A stretch of 64,000 bases of DNA from Martinezella tropici (GCA_000799755.1 JUHI01000019.1:62001-126000), one strand, 5' to 3'. Positions 18,046 to 27,338 are shown, counted from the first letter of the stretch. The notes: generated from the letters alone by a model not told the origin. A program made the numbers and translations.

Positions 18046-20370
18046 ATGAACGATCAGCCGTCGGCCAATGATTTCATCCAGGCGACCCGAAATCTCCGGG
18101 TCGTTTCGCCGCTTGGCACGGACCAGCTCCTGCCGGAGCGAGTGATGATAACGGAAGGCGTATCGTCGCTTTTCGACATCCGGCTTTCCGTACGCGCCAA
18201 GCGTGAGGTCATCCAGCCGCAGGACCTGATCGGGCGTCTGATCGATGTCTCGCTTGAAGTTCAACAAGCCGAAGATGGCGGAGATGGTGTTCGCCGCCCT
18301 TTCAACGGTCTCGTGACAGCACTTCAGGAGGGACCGCCGATCACGCGCGGCCTGCGCTCCTATTCGATGGTCTTGAAACCGCAGATGTGGCTGCTGTCAC
18401 AGCGCTCCGACTGCCGCATCTGGATGGATAAGACCAGCCTCGATATCGTCGAGACCCTCTTTTCCGAGCACGGAATTCCCGCTCCGGATGTTTCCGGCGT
18501 CGTCACGCCACCTCCACCGCAGCATTATTCCGTGCAGTGGAACGAAACGGATCTGGATTTTCTGACCCGCCGCTTCGAGGAGGACGGCCTCTTCTACTGG
18601 TTCTCGCATGAGGAAGGCAGCCATCGCCTGCATGTCGCCGACGGCGCCAATTCCTGGCTGGGACCGTCTCCCTCCGCGCTGGGCGAGGGCAATGTGCGTC
18701 TCGCTCAGGGCTCGACGGATCGCAACCACATCAACGACTGGATGAAGCATTACGCCTATGTTCCCGGCCAGCGCGCCGGCGCCGACTGGAATTTCGAGAC
18801 GCCGCAGATGGTGCCGGGCACGACCACGCCGTCGCTGATCCAGATGCCGGGTGCGATGAAGCGGGAACTCTACGAATATCCCGCCCGTATTTCGTCGGTC
18901 GCGGAAGCCGAACGTGCGCAGAAGTTGCGCATGCAGGCAAGCGAAGCCGATCACAATCGGGTCGTCGGGCGCTCATCGTCACGCATCCTTGAGGCCGGGC
19001 GGCGCTTCACGCCCTATGAAGTCGCGCATCCGGAGCATGTCTACGAGGAGCACGTCATCATCCGTGCGACGCATTTCGCGGTCGATCCCTCCTATGAGAC
19101 CAACACGGACCAGCCCGAATACACCAATGAATTCGAAGCCGTGCCGTCGCGCGTCGCGATGACGCCGCATCGCAACACCGAGCGGCCGCGCATCCGCGGC
19201 ACGCAGGTCGCAATCGTTGCCGGGCCTTCCGGAGAGGAAATCCATCCCGACCAGTACGGCCGCATCAAGCTCTGGTATCCATGGGACCGCCGCGCCAAGA
19301 AGGATGGTTCGGACACATGCTGGGTGCGCGTCGCCCAGAACTGGGCCGGCGGCACATGGGGCGGCCAGGTCATTCCGCGCATCGGCATGGAAGTCATGGT
19401 TGCCTTCATCGACGGCGATCCGGACCGGCCGCTGGTGACCGGCGTGGTGCCGAACCCGAGCAACGGCGTACCTTACGATCTGCCCACAAATAAGACCCGC
19501 ATGGTCATGCGCTCCAACACGCATAAGGGCACCGGCTTCAACGAAATGACCTTCGAGGACGATGCCGGCCGCGAAAACATGTTCTTCCACGCCCAGAAGG
19601 ACCAGACGACGCGCATCCGCAACGACCGCACCAAACGCGTCGACCGCCACGAAGTCGCCTCCATCGGCGGCAACCGCGCGGTCGAGGTGAGTGGCAACCA
19701 AAAGCACGAGATAGGCGGGTCGGTGAATACCGTGGTTGGCGGTACCGGTCCGATGGCCATGGCGCTGATGGGGGCGGTGCAGGGGCTTTCGGGACAGACG
19801 GCTGGGTTGCTTTCCCAAGCCGGTCAGATTGCTGGTGGCGGGGGAGAAGGACTGGCCGCATTCGCAGGCACAATTGCCTCTTCGGCCTTGGGCTTCCTCG
19901 GATTGGGAGGACTTGGCAGCCGCGAAGGCGTGGTTTCCGGACCGAATCCGAGAGCGGATGCGGGAACGAGCCTGTCCGGTTCCGGCAGTGGTCTAGGCGA
20001 GGCGGCAGGCGGCCTCTTTCCGCTCCCCGGCATCATGAATACGGTCGTCGGGTCGTTCAAATCGGATACCGTCGGCGTCGCAAGGGTTGAGCAGATTGGT
20101 GTGAGCAAGGTCACGCATGTCGGCCAGACGTCGCTCGAAAAGGTCGGAAAATTCAAGAAAGTGATCGTGGGCGACGAGTTCGTCATCGAATGCGGCGCAT
20201 CCAAATTCATCATGCGCCAGGACGGCACCGTCATCATTCTGGGGACGCATTTCAACTTCACGGCATCCGGGCCGACGCAAATCAACGGCAAGGTCGTCGA
20301 TCTCAACAAGCCGGGCGGCGGTTTCGCCGAGGCTTCGCCGACATCGTCGGATACGACGGCGCAGGGCTGA
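18046..20370 (+). CDS. vgrG: T6SS spike protein VgrG (TssI)
   Basis: A 774-residue VgrG that forms the trimeric puncturing tip on the Hcp tube. The gp27-like part occupies about 15-370 (MITEGVSSLFDIRLSV, YSVQWNETDLDFLTRRFEEDGLFYWF). The gp5-like OB fold follows (HPDQYGRIKLWYPWD, CWVRVAQNWAGGTWGGQVIPRIGMEVMVAFIDGDPDRP), then beta-helix repeats. An unusual glycine/alanine-rich hydrophobic stretch (about 560-670) interrupts the needle region before it resumes with VARVEQIGVSKVTHVG. The gene is followed six bases later by the DUF2169 adaptor gene, which links it to the downstream effector. Confidence 0.95.
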   Translation: MNDQPSANDFIQATRNLRVVSPLGTDQLLPERVMITEGVSSLFDIRLSVRAKREVIQPQDLIGRLIDVSLEVQQAEDGGDGVRRPFNGLVTALQEGPPITRGLRSYSMVLKPQMWLLSQRSDCRIWMDKTSLDIVETLFSEHGIPAPDVSGVVTPPPPQHYSVQWNETDLDFLTRRFEEDGLFYWFSHEEGSHRLHVADGANSWLGPSPSALGEGNVRLAQGSTDRNHINDWMKHYAYVPGQRAGADWNFETPQMVPGTTTPSLIQMPGAMKRELYEYPARISSVAEAERAQKLRMQASEADHNRVVGRSSSRILEAGRRFTPYEVAHPEHVYEEHVIIRATHFAVDPSYETNTDQPEYTNEFEAVPSRVAMTPHRNTERPRIRGTQVAIVAGPSGEEIHPDQYGRIKLWYPWDRRAKKDGSDTCWVRVAQNWAGGTWGGQVIPRIGMEVMVAFIDGDPDRPLVTGVVPNPSNGVPYDLPTNKTRMVMRSNTHKGTGFNEMTFEDDAGRENMFFHAQKDQTTRIRNDRTKRVDRHEVASIGGNRAVEVSGNQKHEIGGSVNTVVGGTGPMAMALMGAVQGLSGQTAGLLSQAGQIAGGGGEGLAAFAGTIASSALGFLGLGGLGSREGVVSGPNPRADAGTSLSGSGSGLGEAAGGLFPLPGIMNTVVGSFKSDTVGVARVEQIGVSKVTHVGQTSLEKVGKFKKVIVGDEFVIECGASKFIMRQDGTVIILGTHFNFTASGPTQINGKVVDLNKPGGGFAEASPTSSDTTAQG

Positions 20371-20376
20371 AGCGCC

Positions 20377-21444
20377 ATGTCGGTCGACAATCGCACACCT
20401 TTTCCGGCGCTCGCCTTCCGGCAGTACAATCTGGAAGGAGAACTTGCTGGCATCGTCGTAGCCAGAGGCACGTTCAAGTTAACGGATGGCGGTCCGCTTC
20501 TGATTGCCGAAGAGCAATATCCCCTGGTCATGTCGGATACCTATGAGGGTGACCCGCATAAAACGCAGCAGCTGGCTTGTACCGACTTGGCGCCTTTCAA
20601 ACCAGGAACCGATGTGACCTTTCTCGGTGCTGCCTTTCCACCCGACGGGGAGGCTTTATCATCCTGGAATTGCGGCTTAAAGGTCGGACCCGTTAGCAAG
20701 CGGTTGCGTGTGCATGGCCCCCGTGTCTGGCGCGCCCATACTCGCAAGACCTGGCGCGGCCTTCTCGACAGCACCAAGGAGAATGCTCTTGATCATTGGG
20801 AGCTGACGGAGGGAGAACCGATCAAGTATCTGCCCTTGGATTGGAAGCTTGCCTTTGGCGGCCCCGGCTCGAACGAGAAGGGGGCGTCGCTGGCAAAGAA
20901 CCCGATAGGGAGGGGTGTGGTCGCTCAACAAGACTATCTCGATGCATCGGAATGGCCAGCGCCACAAATTGAAGACGAGGCGCGGCCCGTCTTGTCTGTC
21001 GATGACCGACCGGCTCCGGCGGGGTTGGGCTTTCTATCTCCATTCTGGAAGGATCGGGCAGAACGCGCGGGAACCTATGATGACGCCTGGCTGAGGGAAC
21101 GGCATCCGCTTCTACCCAGAGATTTTGACTATCATTTCTGGCAGGCTGCGCATCCCGACCTGGTAGCTGAGCCATGGCTTCAAGGCGACGAAGAGTTCGA
21201 GTTGGAAAACCTCCTTCCGCAGCGAAAGACGTTAAAAGGCCGCCTTCCGCATATCGGACTTTATGTCGAAATTGATCAAAAGTCGAACTCACCCGAAGGG
21301 TGGATGGTGCTCGATGGCGTTCATTTCGACATGCGCCCAGGTGTCGGCCGCGTTTTTCTCACATGGCGCTGCAATTTTCCTTGGCCGGAACGAGTGGAGC
21401 TCCCCAGGATGAGTATGGTCGACCTTTCTGAGGGTGTTAGCTGA
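20377..21444 (+). CDS. DUF2169 domain protein, probable T6SS effector adaptor
   Basis: A 355-residue DUF2169 protein. The start LAFRQYNLEGELAGIVVARGTFKL and the conserved core KTRKTWRGLL-like / LPLDWKLAFGGPGSNE region are typical of the family, which occurs between vgrG and PAAR-like effector genes. Family members are thought to be chaperones or adaptors that load the cognate effector onto VgrG. It starts six bases after vgrG and its TGA overlaps the ATG of the effector gene by one base. This tight coupling supports the adaptor role for the next gene product. Confidence 0.85.
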   Translation: MSVDNRTPFPALAFRQYNLEGELAGIVVARGTFKLTDGGPLLIAEEQYPLVMSDTYEGDPHKTQQLACTDLAPFKPGTDVTFLGAAFPPDGEALSSWNCGLKVGPVSKRLRVHGPRVWRAHTRKTWRGLLDSTKENALDHWELTEGEPIKYLPLDWKLAFGGPGSNEKGASLAKNPIGRGVVAQQDYLDASEWPAPQIEDEARPVLSVDDRPAPAGLGFLSPFWKDRAERAGTYDDAWLRERHPLLPRDFDYHFWQAAHPDLVAEPWLQGDEEFELENLLPQRKTLKGRLPHIGLYVEIDQKSNSPEGWMVLDGVHFDMRPGVGRVFLTWRCNFPWPERVELPRMSMVDLSEGVS

Positions 21445-23036
21445 TGGCCGACAACCGACCCGCGGAAAGCCCGCCGGAACCAGAGCCTTTAGAGTACATC
21501 CGGATCGATCCGACCAACGAGAACCCGCTGCCGCTCCCTGGCAAGAAAGCTGTGAAAGGTCCCAGGGTAAAGCCCACGGCGCCCGATCCCGCGCCGCCGG
21601 AGATCATACCAAAAGAAGATACCGCGCTGGCGATCGTCACCTCACCGGACGTATGCCGATCACCGGAGCATCCGATCCCCTACATGACATGGGGAAAGGG
21701 CTCGGATAATCAAAACTATTCGCCTGATGTGCGCGCCAATGGCCAGGTGATCAAGCTCCAGAACTCGAAGTTTTCTTGTTGTTACGGGGATCAACCGGGC
21801 GTTGGGCGCGGCATAAAATCCAACACCGTTGGCGATGTTGTCGAGCCTGTAACGTCGTCGACGATCGTCAAGGCGAATGGTCAATGGGTTCAGCGCCACA
21901 CGGACCGTTGTACGCTTAACAAGGGTAACGCTCCCGGTGAATATGTTTATGTCAAGTCGACAGAGACCGACAAAGCACCTGATGGAAAGGACAAGCAAGA
22001 TAAGACGCGGGACGAAAAAATCGCGGATTATGCGGATTCCAGGCATTATCGCCGTGCTCCGGATGGCGGATGGTATACCGATCCGAACAGCACGAATGGC
22101 TGGGTTTCCAATGACAAGCTTGGGGAGGAAATGGACTATGTGAACAGCGGCCGAGGCAATATCCAGCCGCTCTCACTTGGTTCAGGCCCATCGGAGATAA
22201 AGGCCTACACACCCTCATGGACGGAGAAAATTGAAGGCTCCGTTCAAGATGGGCTTATGTCCATGGGCATGGGCACATACCAGGCTGGTGAATATGGCCG
22301 GAAAGTAGGTGGCTTGGCTGGCTTTGTGCCCTTCGTGGGAAACGCCCTTTCGTATGACGATGCACGCCGCTCCTTCGCTTCGCACAACTATCTGCTGGGA
22401 AGTATTCAGTCAGCCGGTGTTCTCATTGGCTTCGGCCCCGGACGGCTGGCCGAAAAAGGTTTGGAAAAGGGTGCGGAAAACATCGTCGAGAAGCAGCTTG
22501 AACGGGCTGCCGCAAAAAAGTTGGAAGAGCAGGCCGCAAAAGAGGCGGCCGAGGCCGCGGCGAAGAAAAAGGCCGATGAAGCTGCGGCCATTGCGACCGA
22601 AAGCGGTGCTAAAGGCGCGCGAGTTACGCAAACCGGCTCTTACAAAGATTTGCGTAAACAATTGGAGGGAACAGGTAAACAAGCAAATCACATGAATCAA
22701 GACGCGGCGTTTCGCGATGTGATTCCGAGTGACGAAGGTATCGCAAATGCGATGTCAGGAAATGCATTTAAAGATGTAGGATCACCGCATTACGAGTTCC
22801 ACAAATCTTTGGAAGGTTTCTGGAATCAGTATCGCAAGGGAGGAGCTTTAGAGGGAGCGCGCCCAACTATAGGTGAATATGATAATGCTCTACGCGAGGC
22901 ATTGAAAGCTGGAGGATACTCATCTTCCGAAGTGGATAACTTGGCCGGGTTGGCCGCACAGAATCGCGCAACCTACGGCTTGAACACAGATAGCCTGGTG
23001 CCTAGAATACCAGGACGCATAAATCAATCGAAGTAG
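21444..23036 (+). CDS. DUF4150 (PAAR-like) T6SS effector with C-terminal toxin domain
   Basis: A 530-residue specialised effector. Residues ~60-172 form a DUF4150 PAAR-like tip domain (VTSPDVCRSPEHPIPYM, NTVGDVVEPVTSSTIVKANG). A hydrophobic/glycine region (~285-335) and an Ala/Lys-rich coiled coil (~336-388) lead to a separate C-terminal domain (~395-530). That domain has spaced histidines and acids (NHMNQD around 415-420; HYEFH at 449-453) and ends LVPRIPGRINQ. I recall similar C-termini in polymorphic toxins and suspect a nuclease, but cannot assign a family. GC content falls sharply in the toxin part and in the adjacent immunity gene, a sign of module exchange. Confidence 0.85.
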   Translation: MADNRPAESPPEPEPLEYIRIDPTNENPLPLPGKKAVKGPRVKPTAPDPAPPEIIPKEDTALAIVTSPDVCRSPEHPIPYMTWGKGSDNQNYSPDVRANGQVIKLQNSKFSCCYGDQPGVGRGIKSNTVGDVVEPVTSSTIVKANGQWVQRHTDRCTLNKGNAPGEYVYVKSTETDKAPDGKDKQDKTRDEKIADYADSRHYRRAPDGGWYTDPNSTNGWVSNDKLGEEMDYVNSGRGNIQPLSLGSGPSEIKAYTPSWTEKIEGSVQDGLMSMGMGTYQAGEYGRKVGGLAGFVPFVGNALSYDDARRSFASHNYLLGSIQSAGVLIGFGPGRLAEKGLEKGAENIVEKQLERAAAKKLEEQAAKEAAEAAAKKKADEAAAIATESGAKGARVTQTGSYKDLRKQLEGTGKQANHMNQDAAFRDVIPSDEGIANAMSGNAFKDVGSPHYEFHKSLEGFWNQYRKGGALEGARPTIGEYDNALREALKAGGYSSSEVDNLAGLAAQNRATYGLNTDSLVPRIPGRINQSK

Positions 23037-23037
23037 C

Positions 23038-23538
23038 ATGGAGAAACTCTTGTCGGAGCCCAATCCCCGTACAATTGCGACGTTAGATAAGCTGGATTCT
23101 ATTGAATGGTTTTCGAATGTCGGAAAGAGAGACCAGACTTACGCTGAGTACGTAAACTCGTGGGATGAAGCCCTAAAATCCTGCTCGAACACTGAGTGGG
23201 AAGACCTTACTTCAGAAGCTGCAAATCAGTTAGCGGAGCGAGTGAGAGAGAAGAGTTTGGATAGATTCAATCAATGGAATTCCATCTTGAAGGTTGTCAA
23301 GCCATTTTCTGATGCTTTGGTCGCAGACAAGTCTGAGCATATTTCGGTATCAAATAAGCTTCCTGATACATTTCTGAACTGTGTTAGATGGGACATATTC
23401 CATTTGTGCATGGAGGCTGAATATTCTGATCTGGTGGAGCCAGCATTTTTTTCCTCTCTTTCGTTTTATTATTTCAAAGGTCATTTTCCCTGCGGGTATT
23501 CCGGCCCCTTTCCGAAGGGCCGGTTCGTTATTTATTGA
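23038..23538 (+). CDS. Probable immunity protein for the DUF4150 effector
   Basis: A 166-residue, cytosolic-looking protein without signal peptide or membrane segment, starting one base after the effector stop codon. Its AT-rich composition matches the toxin domain and not the T6SS core. Position, size and composition are those of a cognate immunity protein; the sequence itself is not recognised. The 3' end of the gene overlaps a hairpin that may terminate transcription of the whole plus-strand T6SS unit. Confidence 0.75.
   Translation: MEKLLSEPNPRTIATLDKLDSIEWFSNVGKRDQTYAEYVNSWDEALKSCSNTEWEDLTSEAANQLAERVREKSLDRFNQWNSILKVVKPFSDALVADKSEHISVSNKLPDTFLNCVRWDIFHLCMEAEYSDLVEPAFFSSLSFYYFKGHFPCGYSGPFPKGRFVIY
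23501..23535 (+). terminator. Candidate terminator overlapping the end of the immunity gene
   Basis: Perfect 7-bp arms CCGGCCC (23501-23507) and GGGCCGG (23517-23523) around a nine-base loop, followed by the T-rich TTCGTTATTTATT. It lies inside the last codons of the immunity gene and at the end of the plus-strand T6SS unit, facing the convergent dha operon. Confidence 0.55.
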
Positions 23539-23732
23539 CTTTGACGCACTGGCTATCAATGACTATCGAATTTGATGTTTTTAGGATATCGCATCCAGAG
23601 CCAAGTGTGGTTTCTATCCCTATTGGCGTCACTGCGTCACGAACCTCTGAAGTATTCTCCTGTGTTTTCAGCAAAGCCAAGTATTCTTGCAATCTCTTAT
23701 GATTGCCCAGCTCGGCAGACATCTGATGAAAT

Positions 23733-24398
23733 TCATCTTCGTTCAACTGACGACTTTGCCTCCACAAACGTCTCTCGCATCGCCCGCAGAATAATCACCG
23801 CCGAGGCCGCCCCTGGATCAACATGTCCCAGCGACCTTTCCCCCAGCCGCGCCGCGCGACCGCGGGCGGCGACCATGGAGCTTGTGGAGTTTGCGCCCGT
23901 TTCGGCGGCTTCGAGGATGGCGTTCCACATGGGGGTGACGTCGCGAGAATGAGCTTTTGCGTTGACGGCAGCTTCGGCGGCAGGAATCCAGGCGTCGAGC
24001 ATGGTTTTGTCGCCGCGCTGACCCTTGCCGCGCTGCTGGATGCCGGCGCGCATCTCGTCGACGATCATGGCTTGGCAGGCTGTGGAGAGGGATTCATCCG
24101 TCTTCAGCGCCTGCGAGGCGCGCCGGAAGGCCGTGGCATAGAGCGGGCCGGTCGAGGCGCCGACGGCATCCAGGAAGGCGGAGGCCGCGACGGAGAAGAT
24201 TTCCGAGGGTAGCGCCTGTGCAAGATCGAGTTTTGCCAACTCGGCATTCACGGCCATGAAGCCGAGGGACATGGTGATGCCGTGATCGGCGTCGCCGATG
24301 GCGCCATCCAGCTCGGAGAGTCTATCCTTCTCGGCGTTGATCGCGATCGATATGCGCTGGAACATGGTGCCCAGGCATCGCGCGGCTTTTTCCGACAT
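23733..24398 (-). CDS. dhaL: Dihydroxyacetone kinase L-subunit-like protein (DhaL), second copy
   Basis: A 221-residue DhaL domain protein that supplies the nucleotide-binding half of a dihydroxyacetone-kinase-type enzyme. The Mg-ADP-binding motif GDADHGITM is present (canonical GDGDHG-x-N/T-M), as is the ASTGPLYATAF block. The ATG at 24398 follows a GGGAGGAAG ribosome site. It is the last gene of the sugar operon, 55 bases after the SorC-DhaK fusion, which is therefore its probable DhaK partner. No DhaM phosphotransfer subunit is present in the window, so ATP-dependent activity is more likely than PTS-dependent activity (inference). Confidence 0.88.
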   Translation of the reverse strand: MSEKAARCLGTMFQRISIAINAEKDRLSELDGAIGDADHGITMSLGFMAVNAELAKLDLAQALPSEIFSVAASAFLDAVGASTGPLYATAFRRASQALKTDESLSTACQAMIVDEMRAGIQQRGKGQRGDKTMLDAWIPAAEAAVNAKAHSRDVTPMWNAILEAAETGANSTSSMVAARGRAARLGERSLGHVDPGAASAVIILRAMRETFVEAKSSVERR

Positions 24399-24453
24399 CG
24401 TCTTCCTCCCGCTCCCGGCCATTTCTGTTGTCGCCGGGCACATTCTTATAGGT

Positions 24454-26550
24454 TCATCCGACCTTCAAGGCGAAGGTGTCGCATGGATGGTGCAGCATCT
24501 CGGTCAATTCCTGATCGAGATGCAGGATGGATATGGACGCGCCGACCATGTCGAGCGAGGTGCAATAATGTCCCACCCAGTTCGCCTCGATCTTGATGTC
24601 CTTGGCGTTCAGCCGCTGCTCGACGCGGCGGAACAGGATATAGAGCTCCATCAATGGCGTCGCGCCGAAGGAGTTGATGAGCACGGCCACCCGGTCGCCC
24701 GCGGCCGGTTTCATCTCAGAAAAAATCCGGTCCATCACGCGGTCGGTGATCTCGTCGGCGCTCATCATCTTTTCGCGGGTGACGCCGCGTTCGCCGTGAA
24801 TGCCCATGCCGAATTCGATATCGTCGGGCCCGATCTCGAAATTGTGTCGCCGCGTCTGCGGCAGCGAGCAGGGCTCCAGCGCAACACCCATGGTAAAGGT
24901 GCGGTCATTGGCCTTGCGCGTTATCGCCTCGCAGGCGTCGAGCGACAGGCCTCTGTCGCAGGCCGCGCCAGCAATCTTGAAGATGAAGAAGTTGCCGGCA
25001 ACGCCACGGCGTCCCTCGCGATCCTCGATCGGCGAAGAGGAGATATCGTCCGTTGTTAACACGGTGCGGACGTCGATCTGCTGCTCCTGCGCCATTTCCG
25101 CGGCCATTTCGAAGTTCATGACGTCGCCGGCATAGTTGCCATAGACGAAGAGCACGCCTTTCCCGCCGGAGGAGGCCTTGGCGCATTCGAGGATCGGCGT
25201 CGGTGGCGGCGAGGAAAAGATGTTGCCGATGGCGACAGCATCGGCAAGTCCTTTGCCGACATAGCCGAGGAAGCAGGGCTCGTGCCCCGTGCCGCCGCCG
25301 ATTACGAGGCCAACTTTGCCCTTCCTCGGGCCGTCTCGAGCCACCAGTGCCCGGTTTGATCCCTTGATCGGTACGATGTGCAAGGCATGCGCCTTGACGA
25401 TACCCTCGAGCATCTCGTCGACGGCGTCGTCGGGGTTGTTGAGGAATTTCTTGATGTGCGTCCGGTAGCTGCTGGGCAGGGCGACGCTATTGTCCGCTCG
25501 CGGGCGCTGCTGAGCTTTCGGGTCGAACTCGGTGACGCCGTCAGCATTGAGGATGCCGCGGCCTGTGGCTGCATCGGTAATCAGCACATTGATATAGCCA
25601 CCGCGCAAGGCGGCGAGGATTGCCGGCACCTTGTCGAAACCGCCGGCGACGGCGATCCGCAGGCCGATGGATTTCAGCATATCAAGGGAGATGCCGATGG
25701 TGCGATCGTCAAGCGGCCCGGCAATCGGTTGTCCCTTAGCATCGATGAAGCGGCCGGCGAGAACGCCGACTGCGTTCTTGGCAAGATAGTCCTGCAGCGA
25801 GACGGATTCAAAGAAGCCGCTGCTGTGGATCGTCGAATTCGGCCTCAGGGATGCCACCCCGAAGATCGCCTTGTTCGCTTTGGCGAGTGTCGCAAACTGG
25901 TCCTCGATCAGCGGCTCGCGCAGCAGGGTCTCCCGAACCTCCGGGGCGGAAACGATCGCGGGCGCCGTGATATTGACGAGCTTGCCGCCCGTCGCGTTCG
26001 CGAAGGCGGCTGCGCTAAGTTCCGGCGTGTAGGCAAAGCGGGCACGCGTGCCGCCGGTTGCCTGGACGATGGTGACGTCCTGCAGGTTCGGCACATTGGC
26101 TTGTTCAGCGACGGCAAGAACGGTTCGGCCCCAGGCGACGGCAAGCGTGTCACCAGATTTAAGAAGCCTGGCAATCGCCTGCGCACCGGCGGTTCCAAGA
26201 CGATCGATCAGAGGCCGTGAGCCGTCGTCGCTGGGCACGACGAGACAGTCGTTGAGGCCGAAATGCCGCTTGAGCTCCTGGGCGATGGAGAGCGAACTCA
26301 GGCGGGACGGCTCGAGCGAAATATTGACGATGCCTCGGCTGCGGGCATCGGCAAGATAGCTGTTCACGGTCGCACGGGAAATGCCCATGATTTCGGCGAT
26401 ATCGCCCTGGGTCTTGCCATCTTCATAATAGAGCCAGCAGGCCCAGACGTATGGGTCGTCGCCATAGCGCAGCGGCATGCTGTCGGACGTATCAGGCACG
26501 CCCGCTTTGCTTGCACTATGTTTACCGACCGAAGATGCCTTGCCTGTCAT
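24454..26550 (-). CDS. Fusion of SorC-family sugar-binding regulator and DhaK kinase subunit
   Basis: A single 698-residue reading frame with two complete parts. Residues ~25-345 are a SorC/DeoR-type regulator: an HTH (GKTQGDIAEIMGISRATVNSYL, ~45-65) and the sugar-binding domain (SGDTLAVAWGRTVLAV, VQATGG, GGFDKVPAILAALRGGYINVLITD). Residues ~350-698 are DhaK (FLNNPDDAVDEMLEG, GLVIGGGTGHEPCFLGYVGKG, and GIHGERGV with the substrate-binding histidine). The fusion could sense a substrate and phosphorylate it, or tie gene control to kinase state. There is no frameshift or internal stop, and the join is in a natural linker. A shorter start at residue 25 is possible. Confidence 0.9.
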   Translation of the reverse strand: MTGKASSVGKHSASKAGVPDTSDSMPLRYGDDPYVWACWLYYEDGKTQGDIAEIMGISRATVNSYLADARSRGIVNISLEPSRLSSLSIAQELKRHFGLNDCLVVPSDDGSRPLIDRLGTAGAQAIARLLKSGDTLAVAWGRTVLAVAEQANVPNLQDVTIVQATGGTRARFAYTPELSAAAFANATGGKLVNITAPAIVSAPEVRETLLREPLIEDQFATLAKANKAIFGVASLRPNSTIHSSGFFESVSLQDYLAKNAVGVLAGRFIDAKGQPIAGPLDDRTIGISLDMLKSIGLRIAVAGGFDKVPAILAALRGGYINVLITDAATGRGILNADGVTEFDPKAQQRPRADNSVALPSSYRTHIKKFLNNPDDAVDEMLEGIVKAHALHIVPIKGSNRALVARDGPRKGKVGLVIGGGTGHEPCFLGYVGKGLADAVAIGNIFSSPPPTPILECAKASSGGKGVLFVYGNYAGDVMNFEMAAEMAQEQQIDVRTVLTTDDISSSPIEDREGRRGVAGNFFIFKIAGAACDRGLSLDACEAITRKANDRTFTMGVALEPCSLPQTRRHNFEIGPDDIEFGMGIHGERGVTREKMMSADEITDRVMDRIFSEMKPAAGDRVAVLINSFGATPLMELYILFRRVEQRLNAKDIKIEANWVGHYCTSLDMVGASISILHLDQELTEMLHHPCDTFALKVG

Positions 26551-26683
26551 GACGATTCACTGTTCCCATTTTCCGCCAGAAGATGGAAGCATTGGAGCAG
26601 GTTTGCAAATGCTTCTTCTTCGAAGGGAGCGGCGCGCGACCCCGTGGTGGAGCACGAGATCGCGCAGCCTTGGGAGAGCCTTG

Positions 26684-27325
26684 TTATTGAAGGCGCGCGC
26701 GCGCGCCGTCTGAAAGCTCCTTCAGAATGATCGCGCAAGAGGTCGCGCCCGCATCCAGCACGCCAAGCGAACGCTCGCCCAGCCTGCTGGCGCGGCCGAT
26801 CTTGGCCACGAGATTGATCGTCGAGTCACGACCGGCCTCGGCGGCTGCGACCAATGCGTCGAGTGCATCGGCGAAAGATTTGCCGGTCGCATCGGCGGCG
26901 TCGAACGCTTCGATCGCCGGAACCAGCGTGTCGAGCAGCGTCTTGTCGCCGACCTTGGCCGATCCGATCGACTGAATGCCTTCGAGCCCGGCATGCAATG
27001 CCTTGCTGTAGGCTGAGCTATCGATGGCTTCCATGCCTTCCAGTTTCTCGGCGATCTCGGTGAACATGACGCCGTACAGCGGACCCATGGAGCCGCCGAT
27101 TTCGGTCATCAGCACCGTGCCCAGCGTGTCGAGCGAGGCTGACAACGACTGGTCCTTGCCCTTCAGACGTTCGGCAGCCATGCCGAAGCCTTTGGCCATG
27201 TTGACGCCATGGTCGCCGTCGCCGATCTTGCCATCGATCTCGCTAAGATAGGCACGGTTCTCGACGATGCGATCGGCCATCGCCAACACGATGTCACCTG
27301 ATGTTGCGTTGTTGAATGTCTGCAT
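26684..27325 (-). CDS. dhaL: Dihydroxyacetone kinase subunit DhaL
   Basis: A 213-residue DhaL with the nucleotide/Mg motif GDGDHGVNM and GGSMGPLYGVMF. It lies 13 bases after dhaK and is certainly paired with it. Its 3' end contains a (GC)7 run at 26693-26706 encoding the ARAR of the C-terminus, a spot prone to slippage. A 133-base gap separates it from the downstream fusion gene; no terminator was seen there. Confidence 0.92.
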   Translation of the reverse strand: MQTFNNATSGDIVLAMADRIVENRAYLSEIDGKIGDGDHGVNMAKGFGMAAERLKGKDQSLSASLDTLGTVLMTEIGGSMGPLYGVMFTEIAEKLEGMEAIDSSAYSKALHAGLEGIQSIGSAKVGDKTLLDTLVPAIEAFDAADATGKSFADALDALVAAAEAGRDSTINLVAKIGRASRLGERSLGVLDAGATSCAIILKELSDGARARLQ

Positions 27326-27338
27326 GCGTGCGTCCCCC

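Noticed and set aside
23528..23767. Small minus-strand frame (79 codons) between the immunity gene and dhaL
   Set aside because: It needs a TTG start, overlaps both neighbours, has no clear ribosome site and no recognisable family.
25378..26220. Long plus-strand frame opposite the SorC-DhaK fusion
   Set aside because: Antisense to a gene with two recognisable domains; the translation has no family features and is a product of GC-rich codon use.
26693..26706. (GC)7 simple repeat
   Set aside because: It is in-frame coding sequence for the end of DhaL; noted as slippage-prone but not a separate element.
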